A stretch of DNA of 64,000 nt from Shimia sediminis (lineage in GTDB: Bacteria > Pseudomonadota > Alphaproteobacteria > Rhodobacterales > Rhodobacteraceae): contig NZ_RYZK01000005.1 in assembly GCF_003990645.1 (NCBI RefSeq), positions 1 to 64,000 on the forward strand. Direction: 5' to 3'. Of the stretch, positions 36,251 to 45,184 are shown piece by piece. The notes under the pieces were generated by a model. That model was not told the origin of the DNA. It did no database searches and was given only the letters and a program-made list of their open reading frames with translations. Every line of letters starts with the position of its first letter. The first letter of the stretch is position 1. The position numbers and the translations under genes are program-made.

Positions 36251-37099
36251 ATGCGAAAACCACCTTTGAATGCCCTGCGCATGTTTGATGCAGCCGCGCG
36301 TCACGGAAACTTCCGACTGGCCGCAGAAGAGGTGTTCGTGACCCAAGGTGCGGTGGCACAGCAGGTGCGAAAACTGGAAGACAACCTTGGTTTGTTGCTT
36401 TTTACGCGGCTGCCCCGGGGTTTGGCGCTGACCGAAGCGGGGGCCTTGTATCACGCGGAAATCCGCAAGGCGTTGGAGATCATTGACCGGGCGACGGAAA
36501 ACCTCCGCCCATCTCCGGCAGCGGTTGTGCTTTCGGTTCCGCCCTCGCTGGCAACAAAATGGCTGGTGCCTCGACTGGCTGATCTGGCACTGGAACACCC
36601 TGAGATCACGCTGGATCTCAGGGCCAGCGAGCGCCTGACCGATTTCACGCGTGACAAGGTGGATCTTGCGGTGCGGCAAGGCCGGATGCGGCAGAGGGAC
36701 GGTCTGATCGTGACCGAGTTTGCGCCGCTGGAAATGCTGGCGGTGACCCGCGCGGTGCCGTCGTTCCGGGTCCACGCGATGGCGATTGCGGATTTCGCCG
36801 GGCACAGGCTGATCGAGGATGGCCACCGCCATTGGACGCGATTGTTCGAAGCCGCGGGGCATGCCGCGCCGGACGTGGCGCTGAGTTTCAACCAGACGGC
36901 TCTGGCGATTGATGCGGCGGTGGCGGGACAGGGCATTGCCCTTGCACCGAGGTTGCTGGTCGAGGACGCATTGGGCGCCGGACAGCTGGATGTCCTGTGG
37001 CAGGTGCCCGCGCGGCACGAGGCCTATTATCTGCTGCATCCCGACCGCCCGCACCCGGCACGTGACACCGTGCGGGATTGGTTGCTGGGGCATATGTAG
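36251..37099 (+). CDS. LysR-family transcriptional regulator
   Basis: A 282-residue LysR protein of the GcvA-like group with N-terminal HTH (PPLNALRMFDAAARHGNFRL, VTQGAVAQQVRKLEDNLG) and a co-inducer domain. It is transcribed divergently from the SDR gene with ~100 nt between starts and probably controls it. Start at 36251 is the ATG that keeps the standard N-terminus. Its stop codon TAG is provided by the first bases of palindrome copy 4. Confidence 0.88.
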   Translation: MRKPPLNALRMFDAAARHGNFRLAAEEVFVTQGAVAQQVRKLEDNLGLLLFTRLPRGLALTEAGALYHAEIRKALEIIDRATENLRPSPAAVVLSVPPSLATKWLVPRLADLALEHPEITLDLRASERLTDFTRDKVDLAVRQGRMRQRDGLIVTEFAPLEMLAVTRAVPSFRVHAMAIADFAGHRLIEDGHRHWTRLFEAAGHAAPDVALSFNQTALAIDAAVAGQGIALAPRLLVEDALGAGQLDVLWQVPARHEAYYLLHPDRPHPARDTVRDWLLGHM

Positions 37100-37123
37100 G
37101 TCGGACAAGATTGTCCGACCTAC
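37096..37123. repeat. Dispersed 28-bp palindrome, copy 4
   Basis: Same arms and GA centre. It starts at the last base of the final ATG codon of the LysR gene, so its GTAG supplies the stop codon. Confidence 0.9.
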
Positions 37124-37173
37124 GGCGCGCATGACCTCTTTTCCCGGCGTGCAATCCGTGCCAGTTTCGCGCC

Positions 37174-38124
37174 ATGAACAGAACCCTCGTCAGCCGTGAT
37201 GGCACCCCGATCAGCCGCCTGGCCTTTGGTGCCATGCAGTTTGGTGGCACCGCCTCTGAAAAGGATGCCGGCGCCATGTTCGCGGCCTGTCGCGCGGCCG
37301 GGATCACCCATTTCGACAGCGCGCATGTCTATACCGAGGGGGCCTCGGAAGAGATGCTGGGGCGCCTGGCCGCGCCGGAACGGGACCGGCTGATCATCGC
37401 CACCAAGGCGGGCTATACCGGTGGGGCAAGCGCCAGGACCCTGACCGCACAATTCGATCTGTCGCGACGGCGGTTGGGGATGGATCATGTGGACATTTTA
37501 TACCTGCACCGGTTCGACCCGGACACCGATCTGGCAGAGACCATGGACTGTTTCGCAGAGCTGAAACAGCGGGGGCTGATCTCTTACGTGGGCCTGTCGA
37601 ACTTTGCTGCCTGGCAGGTGATGAAGGTGCAAGGGGTGGCGCGGGAACGCGGGTTGACCATCGACGTGCTGCAGCCGATGTACAATCTGGTCAAACGGCA
37701 GGCCGAGGTGGAGCTGCTGCCGATGGCGGCGGATCAGGACATCCTTGTGGCGCCTTATTCGCCACTGGGCGGGGGGCTGCTGACCGGAAAGTACCGCGGT
37801 GAGTATCAGGCTGCCAGCGGCGACGGTCGGCTGGCGACCGACAGCCGTTATGCGGCCCGGTATGGGCCGGGATGGATGCGCGAGGCAGCCATGGGTTTGG
37901 GCGAGATTGCCGCCGAACTAGGGGTGCATGCCGCAACGCTGGCGGTAGCCTGGGCGGCGCGACATGCGACCGGGCCGACGCCGATCATATCGGCGCGCAA
38001 TGCCGCGCAACTGGCCCCGTCGCTGGCGGCCTTGAATTTCGAGATGAGTGACACTTTGTATGCGCGGATCGCGGCACTGAGCCCGACGCCGCCCCCTGCA
38101 ACGGATCGGATTGAAGAAGTATGA
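37174..38124 (+). CDS. Aldo/keto reductase
   Basis: A 316-residue NADPH-dependent AKR. Catalytic tetrad pieces are visible: Asp in HFDSAHVYTEGASEE (with the tyrosine), Lys in IIATKAGYTG and His in ILYLHRFDPD. The C-terminal cofactor part contains PIISARNAAQLAPSL. It reduces aldehydes or ketones; substrate unknown. It overlaps the flavoprotein gene by 4 nt, giving a three-gene operon with DUF938. Confidence 0.9.
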   Translation: MNRTLVSRDGTPISRLAFGAMQFGGTASEKDAGAMFAACRAAGITHFDSAHVYTEGASEEMLGRLAAPERDRLIIATKAGYTGGASARTLTAQFDLSRRRLGMDHVDILYLHRFDPDTDLAETMDCFAELKQRGLISYVGLSNFAAWQVMKVQGVARERGLTIDVLQPMYNLVKRQAEVELLPMAADQDILVAPYSPLGGGLLTGKYRGEYQAASGDGRLATDSRYAARYGPGWMREAAMGLGEIAAELGVHAATLAVAWAARHATGPTPIISARNAAQLAPSLAALNFEMSDTLYARIAALSPTPPPATDRIEEV

Positions 38125-39197
38125 CAGATTTTCTGGTGATTGGCGGAGGTATCGCCGGAACCTCGGCCTCGGCCCGGTTGGCCCCCTTGGGCAAGACCCT
38201 GTTGTTGGAACGCGAGACAGCGCTGGGGTACCATGCCTCGGGGCGCTCGGCGGCGCTGTACGAGTCGAATTACGGGCTGGCGTCGACCGTGGCCCTGTCG
38301 GAGGCCAGCGGAGACTTTCATGCGAATTACGATGGCGGCTTTCTGAGCCCGCGGGGGTTGATGCTGGTGGGCAAGACGGATGAGGCCGAGGCCTTTGACA
38401 GTGCGTGCCAAAGCCTCAACATGTCCCCGATTGCGCTGGATGCGGCGCTGGCCATGGTGCCGATCCTGGACAAGGACAGGCTGGGGTATGCAGCCTATCA
38501 CGAGAGCGCCTATGACGTGGACACGGACCGTGAAATCCAGGTCTTTGCCCGCATGTGCCGCGCCGAGGGGGGCACTGTGTTGACCGGGCAAGAGGTCAGC
38601 GCGATCCGGCGCACCGGGACGGGCTGGGTTGTGACCGCCAATGGCGTGGAACACGAGACCCGGATGATTGTGAACGCCGCCGGGGCCTGGGTGGATGTGA
38701 TTGCCGGACTGGCCGGGATTACACCGCTCGGGTTTACGCCCTTGCGGCGGTCGATGGCGCGTATTCCCGCGCCGGGGGGACATGATGTTTCGGGCTGGCC
38801 GATGCTTTTGGGGGTGCGCGAGGATTGGTATGCCAAGCCGGACGCGGGCAAGTTGCTGGTCTCACCCGCCGAGGAAGACCCGCAAGATCCGCATGACGCC
38901 TGGGCTGATGACATGGTGCTGGCCGAGGGGCTTGCCCGTTACGAGGAGGTTGTGACCGAGCCGGTGACCCGGCTGGAGAGCAGCTGGGCGGGGTTGCGGA
39001 CCTTTTCGCCGGACCGCAACCTTGTGTTGGGGCCTGCGGTGGAGGATGCGGGCTTTTTCTGGGTGGCGGGACAAGGGGGCTATGGTTTTCAGACCGCCCC
39101 TGCCGCGTCGCAGCTGGTGGCGGATCTGGTGGCGGGGCGGCCTTCGGAGCTGGACGGGATCACCCTGGCTGCGCTGGACCCGAGGAGGTTTGCCTGA
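38121..39197 (+). CDS. FAD-dependent oxidoreductase (DAO family)
   Basis: A 358-residue flavoprotein with an N-terminal FAD-binding fold (FLVIGGGIAGTSASARLAPL) and the D-amino-acid oxidase/glycine oxidase type of C-terminal region (GFFWVAGQGGYGFQTAPAAS). It oxidises an amine or amino acid and may feed an imine or keto acid to the reductase in the same operon, but this is inference. It overlaps its neighbours by 4 nt and 1 nt. Confidence 0.9.
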   Translation: MTDFLVIGGGIAGTSASARLAPLGKTLLLERETALGYHASGRSAALYESNYGLASTVALSEASGDFHANYDGGFLSPRGLMLVGKTDEAEAFDSACQSLNMSPIALDAALAMVPILDKDRLGYAAYHESAYDVDTDREIQVFARMCRAEGGTVLTGQEVSAIRRTGTGWVVTANGVEHETRMIVNAAGAWVDVIAGLAGITPLGFTPLRRSMARIPAPGGHDVSGWPMLLGVREDWYAKPDAGKLLVSPAEEDPQDPHDAWADDMVLAEGLARYEEVVTEPVTRLESSWAGLRTFSPDRNLVLGPAVEDAGFFWVAGQGGYGFQTAPAASQLVADLVAGRPSELDGITLAALDPRRFA

Positions 39198-39856
39198 TGC
39201 CGAAACGCGAGAAATTGCCAGAGACGGCCTCGGTCGCCACGGGCAGCGGCGGCGACAAGCTGTTTGCGCCCTCGGCGGCGCGCAATGCCGAGGCGATTGT
39301 CGCACTTGCGGCGGATCGGGCGCCAGAGGCGGGCCGCGCGCTGGAGATCGCCAGCGGCACCGGTCAGCATGTGGTGGCCCTGGCGGCGGCCCTGCCCGGC
39401 CTGCAGTGGCAGCCAAGCGAGGTCGATGCCAGCCGACGCAGCAGCATTGACGCGCATGTTGCCGAGGCTGGTCTGACAAATGTTGCCCCTGCGATGGCGC
39501 TGGATGCCACGGCGCCGGGCTGGGGTGCGGCGCAGGGTGGTCAGGATTTCATTTGTCTGGCCAACCTCTTGCACCTGATCTCGGAAAACGAGGCGCGGGT
39601 GCTGGTGACAGAGGCCGCCGAGGCGCTGGCGCCGGGGGGTGTGTTGATGATCTATGGCCCCTTCATGCGCGATGATGAACTGGTCAGCGAGGGCGACCGC
39701 GCGTTTCATGCCAGCCTGCGGGCTGCGGATCCGGAAATCGGGTACAAGAGCGACTTTGACGTGCTGGAGTGGGGTCAGGCGGCCTGGCTGGACTATCTCG
39801 ATATGGTGGAGATGCCAGCCAACAACCTGTCGATCCTGTGGCGGAAGCCCGGGTAG
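39197..39856 (+). CDS. DUF938 SAM-dependent methyltransferase-like protein
   Basis: A 219-residue protein of the DUF938 family with a methyltransferase-like fold: LEIASGTGQHVVALAAALPG as SAM motif I and LLHLISENEARVL as the post-I region. Substrate unknown. The start overlaps the flavoprotein stop by one base. End of the operon. Confidence 0.85.
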   Translation: MPKREKLPETASVATGSGGDKLFAPSAARNAEAIVALAADRAPEAGRALEIASGTGQHVVALAAALPGLQWQPSEVDASRRSSIDAHVAEAGLTNVAPAMALDATAPGWGAAQGGQDFICLANLLHLISENEARVLVTEAAEALAPGGVLMIYGPFMRDDELVSEGDRAFHASLRAADPEIGYKSDFDVLEWGQAAWLDYLDMVEMPANNLSILWRKPG

Positions 39857-40146
39857 CTCTCCCGCCTGGGTCACATCGCTGAAGCGATGCGGCCCGTTGG
39901 CATTGTATCTGAAGAAACAATGCAACCCGTTGGGCGTGGCTCAGCAGAGCTGAGCCTGGGAGGGGCGCAGCCCCTCTTGGCTGCGGTGCAGCCAATTCAC
40001 CCCGGAGTATTTTTGGCGACATGAAGCATGGGGGATGTGTGACGTGTCGTCATGGCAAAACAAATTCCGAAAACATGATCTTTGTCAAAGTGGGTCAGGT
40101 GATTCCGTGGTTTTCAGCGGGAAATGATATTCCAGGAGTGAGATAT
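39857..40146. other. 290-base intergenic region
   Basis: Carries the dispersed element at 39961-40019 and, left of it, further G/C-rich inverted repeats. The leader from about 40020 to the next gene start includes an ATG-led frame (40021) in frame with the AhpD-like gene, but the conserved domain begins at 40147. No separate gene is seen. Confidence 0.5.
39961..40019 (-). repeat. Dispersed intergenic element, copy A
   Basis: Read on the minus strand: CCAAAAATACTCCGGGGTG plus AATTGGC, a variable insert, then CCAAGAGGGGC and GCGCCCCT. The same two blocks occur at 61274-61338 on the plus strand. An AGGGGC/GCCCCT hairpin is part of it. Confidence 0.75.
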
Positions 40147-40485
40147 ATGAGCTGGGCTGACAAACTGAACGGAACCCGCAACCAGTTGCGCGCATTGAAC
40201 AAGACCATCCCCGAGACGACGCGGGCCTTTGGCGCCCTCGGCAAGAGCGTCAAGGAAGGCGGGGTTCTGGATTTCAAGACCAAGGAGTTCATCGCGCTTG
40301 GCATTGCCGTGGCGGATCGCTGCGAGGCCTGCATCGTGTTGCACATCGAGGCTTTGGTCCGCGCCGGGGCCAGCCGGGAAGAGATTGGCGATGTGCTGGC
40401 GATGACCATCCAGATGGGCGGTGGGCCATCGATGATGTATGCGGCAAAAGCGCTGGAGTGTTACGACGAGATGACCGCCGGTTGA
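40147..40485 (+). CDS. AhpD/CMD-like alkylhydroperoxidase family protein
   Basis: A 112-residue carboxymuconolactone decarboxylase-fold protein. The redox motif CEAC with the downstream HIEALVRAGA segment fits an AhpD-like Cys-x2-Cys-x3-His site. The start at 40147 (MSWADKLNGTRNQLRALN) is preferred to one 42 codons upstream because the domain starts here. It may reduce peroxides or have a related role. Located between the DUF938 operon and the EF-hand genes. Confidence 0.88.
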   Translation: MSWADKLNGTRNQLRALNKTIPETTRAFGALGKSVKEGGVLDFKTKEFIALGIAVADRCEACIVLHIEALVRAGASREEIGDVLAMTIQMGGGPSMMYAAKALECYDEMTAG

Positions 40486-40546
40486 GCGTATCATCGTTCC
40501 GCATTACATAGGTGTGACACTTTACGTCTTTTGCGAAAGGACACGC

Positions 40547-40990
40547 ATGCCCCGTCTCTTGCCATTCGTGCTGGCGGCCGCTCTTGCGGCGCCATTTTCA
40601 GCCTCGGTTGCCCTGGCCGAAACCGCCGAGTTCCGTCTTTGGGATCTCGACCAGGACAAGCGTGTGACGCTGGCCGAGATCGAGAACCGCCTGTTGGCGG
40701 TGATGGCGCAGTTTGACAAGGACGGCGACGGCGCGCTGAACAACGAGGAATATGATGCCTTTGACGCGGCCCGCGAGGCCGAGGCAAAGGAGCACAACAC
40801 CTCATTGTCGTTGCGCGCGGTTGGCGGCCTGTCCCGTGGCAATGTCGACAGCAACTTTGACGGCATGGTGACGCGCGAGGAGTTGTTGGAAGCCGGGCGC
40901 AGATGGTTCATGCAGATGGACCGCAACGGGGATGGCCAGATTGACGCCAATGACTTTCCCAATGCGCTGGATTTTACCAAGGACAACTGA
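40547..40990 (+). CDS. Secreted EF-hand calcium-binding protein 1
   Basis: A 147-residue protein with a signal peptide (MPRLLPFVLAAALAAPFSAS, cleavage near ALA) and four EF-hand loops: DLDQDKRVTLAE, DKDGDGALNNEE, DSNFDGMVTREE and DRNGDGQIDAND. It should bind calcium in the periplasm or outside. First of three neighbouring EF-hand genes on this strand. A terminator follows, so it is probably its own transcript. Function is unknown. Confidence 0.85.
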   Translation: MPRLLPFVLAAALAAPFSASVALAETAEFRLWDLDQDKRVTLAEIENRLLAVMAQFDKDGDGALNNEEYDAFDAAREAEAKEHNTSLSLRAVGGLSRGNVDSNFDGMVTREELLEAGRRWFMQMDRNGDGQIDANDFPNALDFTKDN

Positions 40991-41031
40991 ACCGGCTTTG
41001 GCCGAAATCGGATGGCATGACTGTTTGATGC

Positions 41032-41066
41032 GGAGCGGATCCTGAGGGTCCGCTCCCTCATTTTTT
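41032..41066 (+). terminator. Terminator after EF-hand gene 1
   Basis: GGAGCGGA (41032-41039) pairs with TCCGCTCC (41049-41056) with a 9-nt loop, followed by CTCATTTTTT. Confidence 0.8.
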
Positions 41067-41191
41067 GCCGGGAGCAGAGGTTGCGCGTGGTTGGCGTGCG
41101 GCGGGAGTCTGCCGGGTGTTCAAAAGAGTGCGACGGACCTCTGGTTCCGGTGCGTATGACCAACTATCTGATGTTCAAAGGATGAATGAAC

Positions 41192-41584
41192 ATGAAAAAG
41201 ACGATATGTGTCATGGTCGCATTTGCGGCAAGCATGGCCATGGCAGATCCGGATGAAATCAGGATTGGAGATTGGGACGTCAACGGTGACGGGTTGCTGT
41301 CGCGCGAGGAAGCGGCGGCGATTCAGTACGATGTCTTTGACACCTATGATCAGGATGAGGATGGCGACCTGAAGGGGCGCGAGCGCGAGGGGTTTGAGGC
41401 AAACCTGGCCTTTCGTCGCAGCGAGAACCAGGTGATTGCGACGATGGGGTCGCCGGACATGAACCGGGATGGGTTGATCAGTGCCGGTGAATTCAAACGC
41501 TGGACCGGCGCCATGTTTGATCGTCTGGACACGAGCGGCGACGGTATGGTGAGCCCGGAGGAGATGGCGGCAAAGAGGCCGTAA
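41192..41584 (+). CDS. Secreted EF-hand calcium-binding protein 2
   Basis: A 130-residue protein with a short leader (MKKTICVMVAFAASMAMA) and four EF-hand-like loops: DWDVNGDGLLSREE, DQDEDGDLKGRE, DMNRDGLISAGE and DTSGDGMVSPEE. Start 41192 is favoured over the ATG at 41186 by the spacing from AAAGGA. Second of the EF-hand trio. About 120 nt separate it from the third. Confidence 0.82.
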   Translation: MKKTICVMVAFAASMAMADPDEIRIGDWDVNGDGLLSREEAAAIQYDVFDTYDQDEDGDLKGREREGFEANLAFRRSENQVIATMGSPDMNRDGLISAGEFKRWTGAMFDRLDTSGDGMVSPEEMAAKRP

Positions 41585-41640
41585 CACGCGGATCTGCATG
41601 GGTTTTTCCGCTGATCTCTATTTTCCGGCCCCTGCGACAG

Positions 41641-41700
41641 TCTGTCCTCGACGGGACCTCGATTACATTCCGTATAAGGAATGTAAATCAAGAGGACAGA
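41641..41700 (+). promoter_or_regulatory. Nested inverted-repeat leader of EF-hand gene 3
   Basis: An outer pair TCTGTCCTC (41641-41649) / GAGGACAGA (41692-41700) encloses an inner pair TTACATTCC (41663-41671) / GGAATGTAA (41678-41686), all perfect 9-nt arms. The right outer arm contains the AGAGGA ribosome binding site of the gene starting at 41704. Either an RNA switch that hides the binding site, or an operator on the inner pair, is possible. Confidence 0.6.
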
Positions 41701-41703
41701 GAC

Positions 41704-42138
41704 ATGACTACCCCAAAAATCGCCATCCTGGCATTGGTACTGACCGCAAGCGGCGCATGGGCAGAGGCCGGCAATCCGGGTGCCCATTTCGTGGAGAACT
41801 GGGACCTGAATGAAGACGGTGCCGTGTCGTTGGAGGAAGCCACCGAACGCCGCAGCGATATCTTTTACACCTTTGATGCGGATGAAAACGGTGTTCTGGA
41901 CGCCGAGGAACACGATCAGTTTGACGAAGCCCGCGCCACTGACATGAAAGAAAACGGCATGGGGCACGGCAAGGGCAAGGGTAACCCGGCCAATGGCATG
42001 AAGCGTGACGTCACCGACGCCAATGGCGACGGGCAGGTCAGCCGCGAAGAGTTCATGGCAGCGGTCCCTGCGTGGTACGCCGGGATTGACCGAAACGGAG
42101 ATGGCACCGTGACCGTGGACGACTTTGGCCGCAACTAA
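41704..42138 (+). CDS. Secreted EF-hand calcium-binding protein 3
   Basis: A 144-residue protein with a signal peptide (MTTPKIAILALVLTASGAWA) and four EF-hand-like loops: DLNEDGAVSLEE, DADENGVLDAEE, DANGDGQVSREE and DRNGDGTVTVDD. A glycine/lysine-rich linker with a histidine (GHGKGKGN) splits the pairs. Unlike genes 1 and 2 it has a highly structured leader. Followed by a bidirectional terminator. Confidence 0.85.
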   Translation: MTTPKIAILALVLTASGAWAEAGNPGAHFVENWDLNEDGAVSLEEATERRSDIFYTFDADENGVLDAEEHDQFDEARATDMKENGMGHGKGKGNPANGMKRDVTDANGDGQVSREEFMAAVPAWYAGIDRNGDGTVTVDDFGRN

Positions 42139-42166
42139 AAAAGGGGCCTCAGAGGCCCCTTTTTCC
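42139..42166. terminator. Bidirectional terminator
   Basis: AGGGGCCTC and GAGGCCCCT form a tight hairpin with A and T runs on the two sides, between the convergent EF-hand 3 and dimethylglycine-dehydrogenase-like genes. Confidence 0.9.
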
Positions 42167-42185
42167 TGATCCGGGCGAAACCGGT

Positions 42186-44693
42186 TCAGCCGTTCATTCG
42201 GATGGTTTCGTTCTTGGGGTCATAGGGGCTGTCACAGGTGACAACCGCATCCCAGAGCTTGTCCTGCATCTTGACCTGCAGCTTGGTGCCTTCGACCGCG
42301 AGGTCGGGGGTCACGTAGCCCATGCCGATGGATTTACCGAAGTGCACGGAATACCCGCCCGAGGTCAGGCGCCCGACGCGGGTGCCATCGAGGGTATAAA
42401 GCGCCTCGCGGCCCCATGGGTCGGCATCGGCGGGACCGTCGATCAGCAGCGTGCAACATTTGGCGCGGATGCCCGTGGCCTCTAGCTCGGCCTTGCCGTG
42501 GAAGTCCTTGGACAGGTCGATAAAGCGCGGCAGGTCGGCTTCGGCCGGGGTCGCATCACGGCCCAGTTCGGTGCCGAAGGCGCGATAGGATTTCTCCTGA
42601 CGCAGCCAGTTCTGAGCGCGTGCGCCAACCAGCTTGAGCCCATGTTTCTCGCCCGCTTTGGTCAGCAGATCCCAGAGATAGTTCTGCATCTCGATCGGGT
42701 GGTGCAACTCCCAGCCCAATTCACCGGTATAGGCCACGCGGATGGCGTTGACCGGGCACATGCCCAGTTCGATCTGGCGCGCGGTCAGCCACGGGAAGCG
42801 TTTGTTCGAAAGCGCGGTGTCGGGGTCGGCATCGACGATCACTTCTTTCAGAACGTCACGCGATTTCGGGCCTGCGATGGCGAAGACGCCCCATTGGGTG
42901 GTCACGTCCTGAATTTCGATGTAACCGAATTCTTCCATCTTGTCCTCGGCCGCCTTGCGCAGGAAGTCGGCGTCATACTCGGTCCAGGCCCCGGCAGAGA
43001 CGAGGTAGTAGTTGTTCTCGCCGTTGCGCACGATGGTGTATTCGGTGCGGGTGGTGCCGTGGCTGGTCAGCGCATAGGTCAGGTTGATGCGACCGACGCT
43101 GGGCAGTTTGTTACAGGTGAACCAGTCGAGGAACTGGGTTGCGCCGGGGCCTTTTACCACGTGTTTGGTAAAGGCGGTGGCGTCGATCAGGCCAACGCCG
43201 TTGCGAACCGCTTCGGCCTCGGCCTTGGCGTATTCCCACCACGCGCCACGGCGGAACGAGCGGCTGTCGTGGTCAAAGTTTTCCGGCGCATCGAGGGGGC
43301 CGTAATAGTTCGGGCGTTCCCAGCCGTTGACCCAGCCGAACTGCGCGCCTTGGGCCTTTTGGCGGTCATAGGCGGGGGCGGTGCGCAAGGGGCGGCAGGC
43401 TGCGCGCTCTTCGTCGGGGTGGTGCAGGATGTAGACGTGCTCGTAGCATTCTTCGTTTTTGCGCGCGGCAAATTCGGTGGTCATCCAGTTTGACGAATAG
43501 CGTTTCGGGTCGAGCGAGGCCATGTCGATCTCGGCTTCGCCATCGACCATCATCTGGGCGAGGTAATAGCCGGTGCCACCCGCAGCGGTGATGCCAAAGG
43601 AAAAGCCCTCGGCCAGCCACATGTTGCGCAGACCCGGCGCGGGGCCGACCAGCGGGTTGCCATCCGGTGTGTAGCAGATCGGGCCATTGAAATCGTCCTT
43701 GAGGCCGCTTTCAGCACAGGAGGGCACACGTTCGGCCATCGCCATATACTGTTCGGCAATCCGGTCCAGATCCAGCGGGAATAGGTCGGCGCGGAAGCTG
43801 TCCGGCACCCCATGTTCGAACTGTGCAGGGGCGCCATGTTCGTAAATGCCCAGGATCCAGCCGCCGCGCTCTTCACGGGCATAGGATTCGTTGTCGGCGT
43901 CGCGCACAACGGGGTGCTCGGGGTTGCCGGCTTCGCGCCATTTGACCAGCTCGGGGTCCTTGTCCATGACGATGAACGTGTGTTCGACCGGGATCGCGGG
44001 CATCTTGATGCCCAGCATCTTGGCGGTGCGCTGTGCGTGGTTTCCGGAGGCGGTCACGACGTGTTCGGCAGTGATCACGACCTGCTCGTCGCTGGGCACA
44101 AGGTTACCGCCCTTTTCGACCATTTTGGTACAGGTCACTTCCCAGTGGGTTCCGGTCCAGTGGAAGGCGTCGGCCTGCATCTTGCGCACGATCTCGACAC
44201 CGCGCTGGCGCGCGCCCTTGGCCATCGCCTGGGTGACATCGGCGGGGTTAATGTAGCCGTCTTCGGTGTGATAGATTGCGCCCTTGAGGTCGCCGGTCTC
44301 GATCAGTGGCCAGCGCTCTTTGATCTGATCCGGGGTCAGCCATTCATAGGCCACGTCACAGGTTTCGGCGGTGGACGCATAGAGCATGTATTCGTCCATG
44401 CGGTCCTGTGTCTGCGCCATACGCAGGTTGCCGACCACGGCGAACCCTGCATTGAGCCCGGTTTCTTCCTCGAGCTGTTTGTAGAAATCAACCGAGTACT
44501 TGTGGATATGCGTGGTGGCATAAGACATGTTGAACAGCGGCAGGAGACCTGCGGCATGCCAGGTCGAGCCCGAGGTCAGCTCGTCCCGTTCGATCAGCAT
44601 CACGTCATCCCAACCGGCCTTGGCCAGGTGATAGGCAATTGACGTTCCGACGGCACCACCGCCGACAACCAGCGCTTTGACTTGAGTTTTCAT
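42186..44693 (-). CDS. Dimethylglycine/sarcosine-dehydrogenase-like flavoprotein with GcvT domain
   Basis: An 835-residue fusion: an N-terminal DAO-type flavin domain (LVVGGGAVGTSIAYHLA) and a C-terminal GcvT-like folate-binding half (LPSVGRINLTYALTSHG, then WEYA and ELGWELHHPIEMQNYLWDLL). It oxidatively demethylates a methylated glycine derivative and passes the one-carbon unit to tetrahydrofolate. His46 in STWHAAGL corresponds to the histidine that binds FAD covalently in dimethylglycine dehydrogenases. Fits the betaine-uptake genes elsewhere in the window, but substrate is not proven. The start at 44693 is chosen because conserved sequence begins there. Confidence 0.9.
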   Translation of the reverse strand: MKTQVKALVVGGGAVGTSIAYHLAKAGWDDVMLIERDELTSGSTWHAAGLLPLFNMSYATTHIHKYSVDFYKQLEEETGLNAGFAVVGNLRMAQTQDRMDEYMLYASTAETCDVAYEWLTPDQIKERWPLIETGDLKGAIYHTEDGYINPADVTQAMAKGARQRGVEIVRKMQADAFHWTGTHWEVTCTKMVEKGGNLVPSDEQVVITAEHVVTASGNHAQRTAKMLGIKMPAIPVEHTFIVMDKDPELVKWREAGNPEHPVVRDADNESYAREERGGWILGIYEHGAPAQFEHGVPDSFRADLFPLDLDRIAEQYMAMAERVPSCAESGLKDDFNGPICYTPDGNPLVGPAPGLRNMWLAEGFSFGITAAGGTGYYLAQMMVDGEAEIDMASLDPKRYSSNWMTTEFAARKNEECYEHVYILHHPDEERAACRPLRTAPAYDRQKAQGAQFGWVNGWERPNYYGPLDAPENFDHDSRSFRRGAWWEYAKAEAEAVRNGVGLIDATAFTKHVVKGPGATQFLDWFTCNKLPSVGRINLTYALTSHGTTRTEYTIVRNGENNYYLVSAGAWTEYDADFLRKAAEDKMEEFGYIEIQDVTTQWGVFAIAGPKSRDVLKEVIVDADPDTALSNKRFPWLTARQIELGMCPVNAIRVAYTGELGWELHHPIEMQNYLWDLLTKAGEKHGLKLVGARAQNWLRQEKSYRAFGTELGRDATPAEADLPRFIDLSKDFHGKAELEATGIRAKCCTLLIDGPADADPWGREALYTLDGTRVGRLTSGGYSVHFGKSIGMGYVTPDLAVEGTKLQVKMQDKLWDAVVTCDSPYDPKNETIRMNG

Positions 44694-44842
44694 AGGCCCA
44701 GCGACTCCCAAAAAAGTGAATTGAGCATAATCTGTCAAATCAAGGGAGGCCACGGCGGGTCCAGCCGACCCAAAAAAGCTCAAAACCGACCCTCGGTGCG
44801 GGATTGGTCGTTATCGCAGGGCCATTGCCGTGTCAGGAGAGG

Positions 44843-44998
44843 TCAGGGTCGGGGTGCCGGGGCCAGGGATTCGACGGAAATGGTGCCTGCCATGGTCAGG
44901 GGCGCCGGTGCATTCGACATGCGTTCAGACTGGGCCTGAAACGTGGCGATGGCGACCAGACCGGTCGTCACAAAGATAAATGGCAAAACGCGGCCCAT
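44843..44998 (-). CDS. Small single-span membrane peptide
   Basis: A 51-residue ORF with an AGGAGGGA ribosome binding site directly before the ATG and one hydrophobic segment (MGRVLPFIFVTTGLVAIATF) followed by a proline-rich tail. It ends 149 nt before the next gene. Its shape is that of a small membrane protein or a lipid-anchored leader. No family recognised; a longer antisense frame over panC is a shadow. Confidence 0.55.
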   Translation of the reverse strand: MGRVLPFIFVTTGLVAIATFQAQSERMSNAPAPLTMAGTISVESLAPAPRP

Positions 44999-45184
44999 CC
45001 GGTCCCTCCTGCGTCTGCCCCCAAGAGGTAGTCTGCGCCAGAGGATTGGCGAGAATGGGCAGGCAATGGGGCGATATCGGGGCGGCGGGGCAAAAGACGG
45101 CACCAAAGCCGCGCAATTTTCTTGCCGCAGCGCGGCATAATCTGTAAGGAAGCGACCCAAACGTCCAATGGAAACGCGCAAAAC

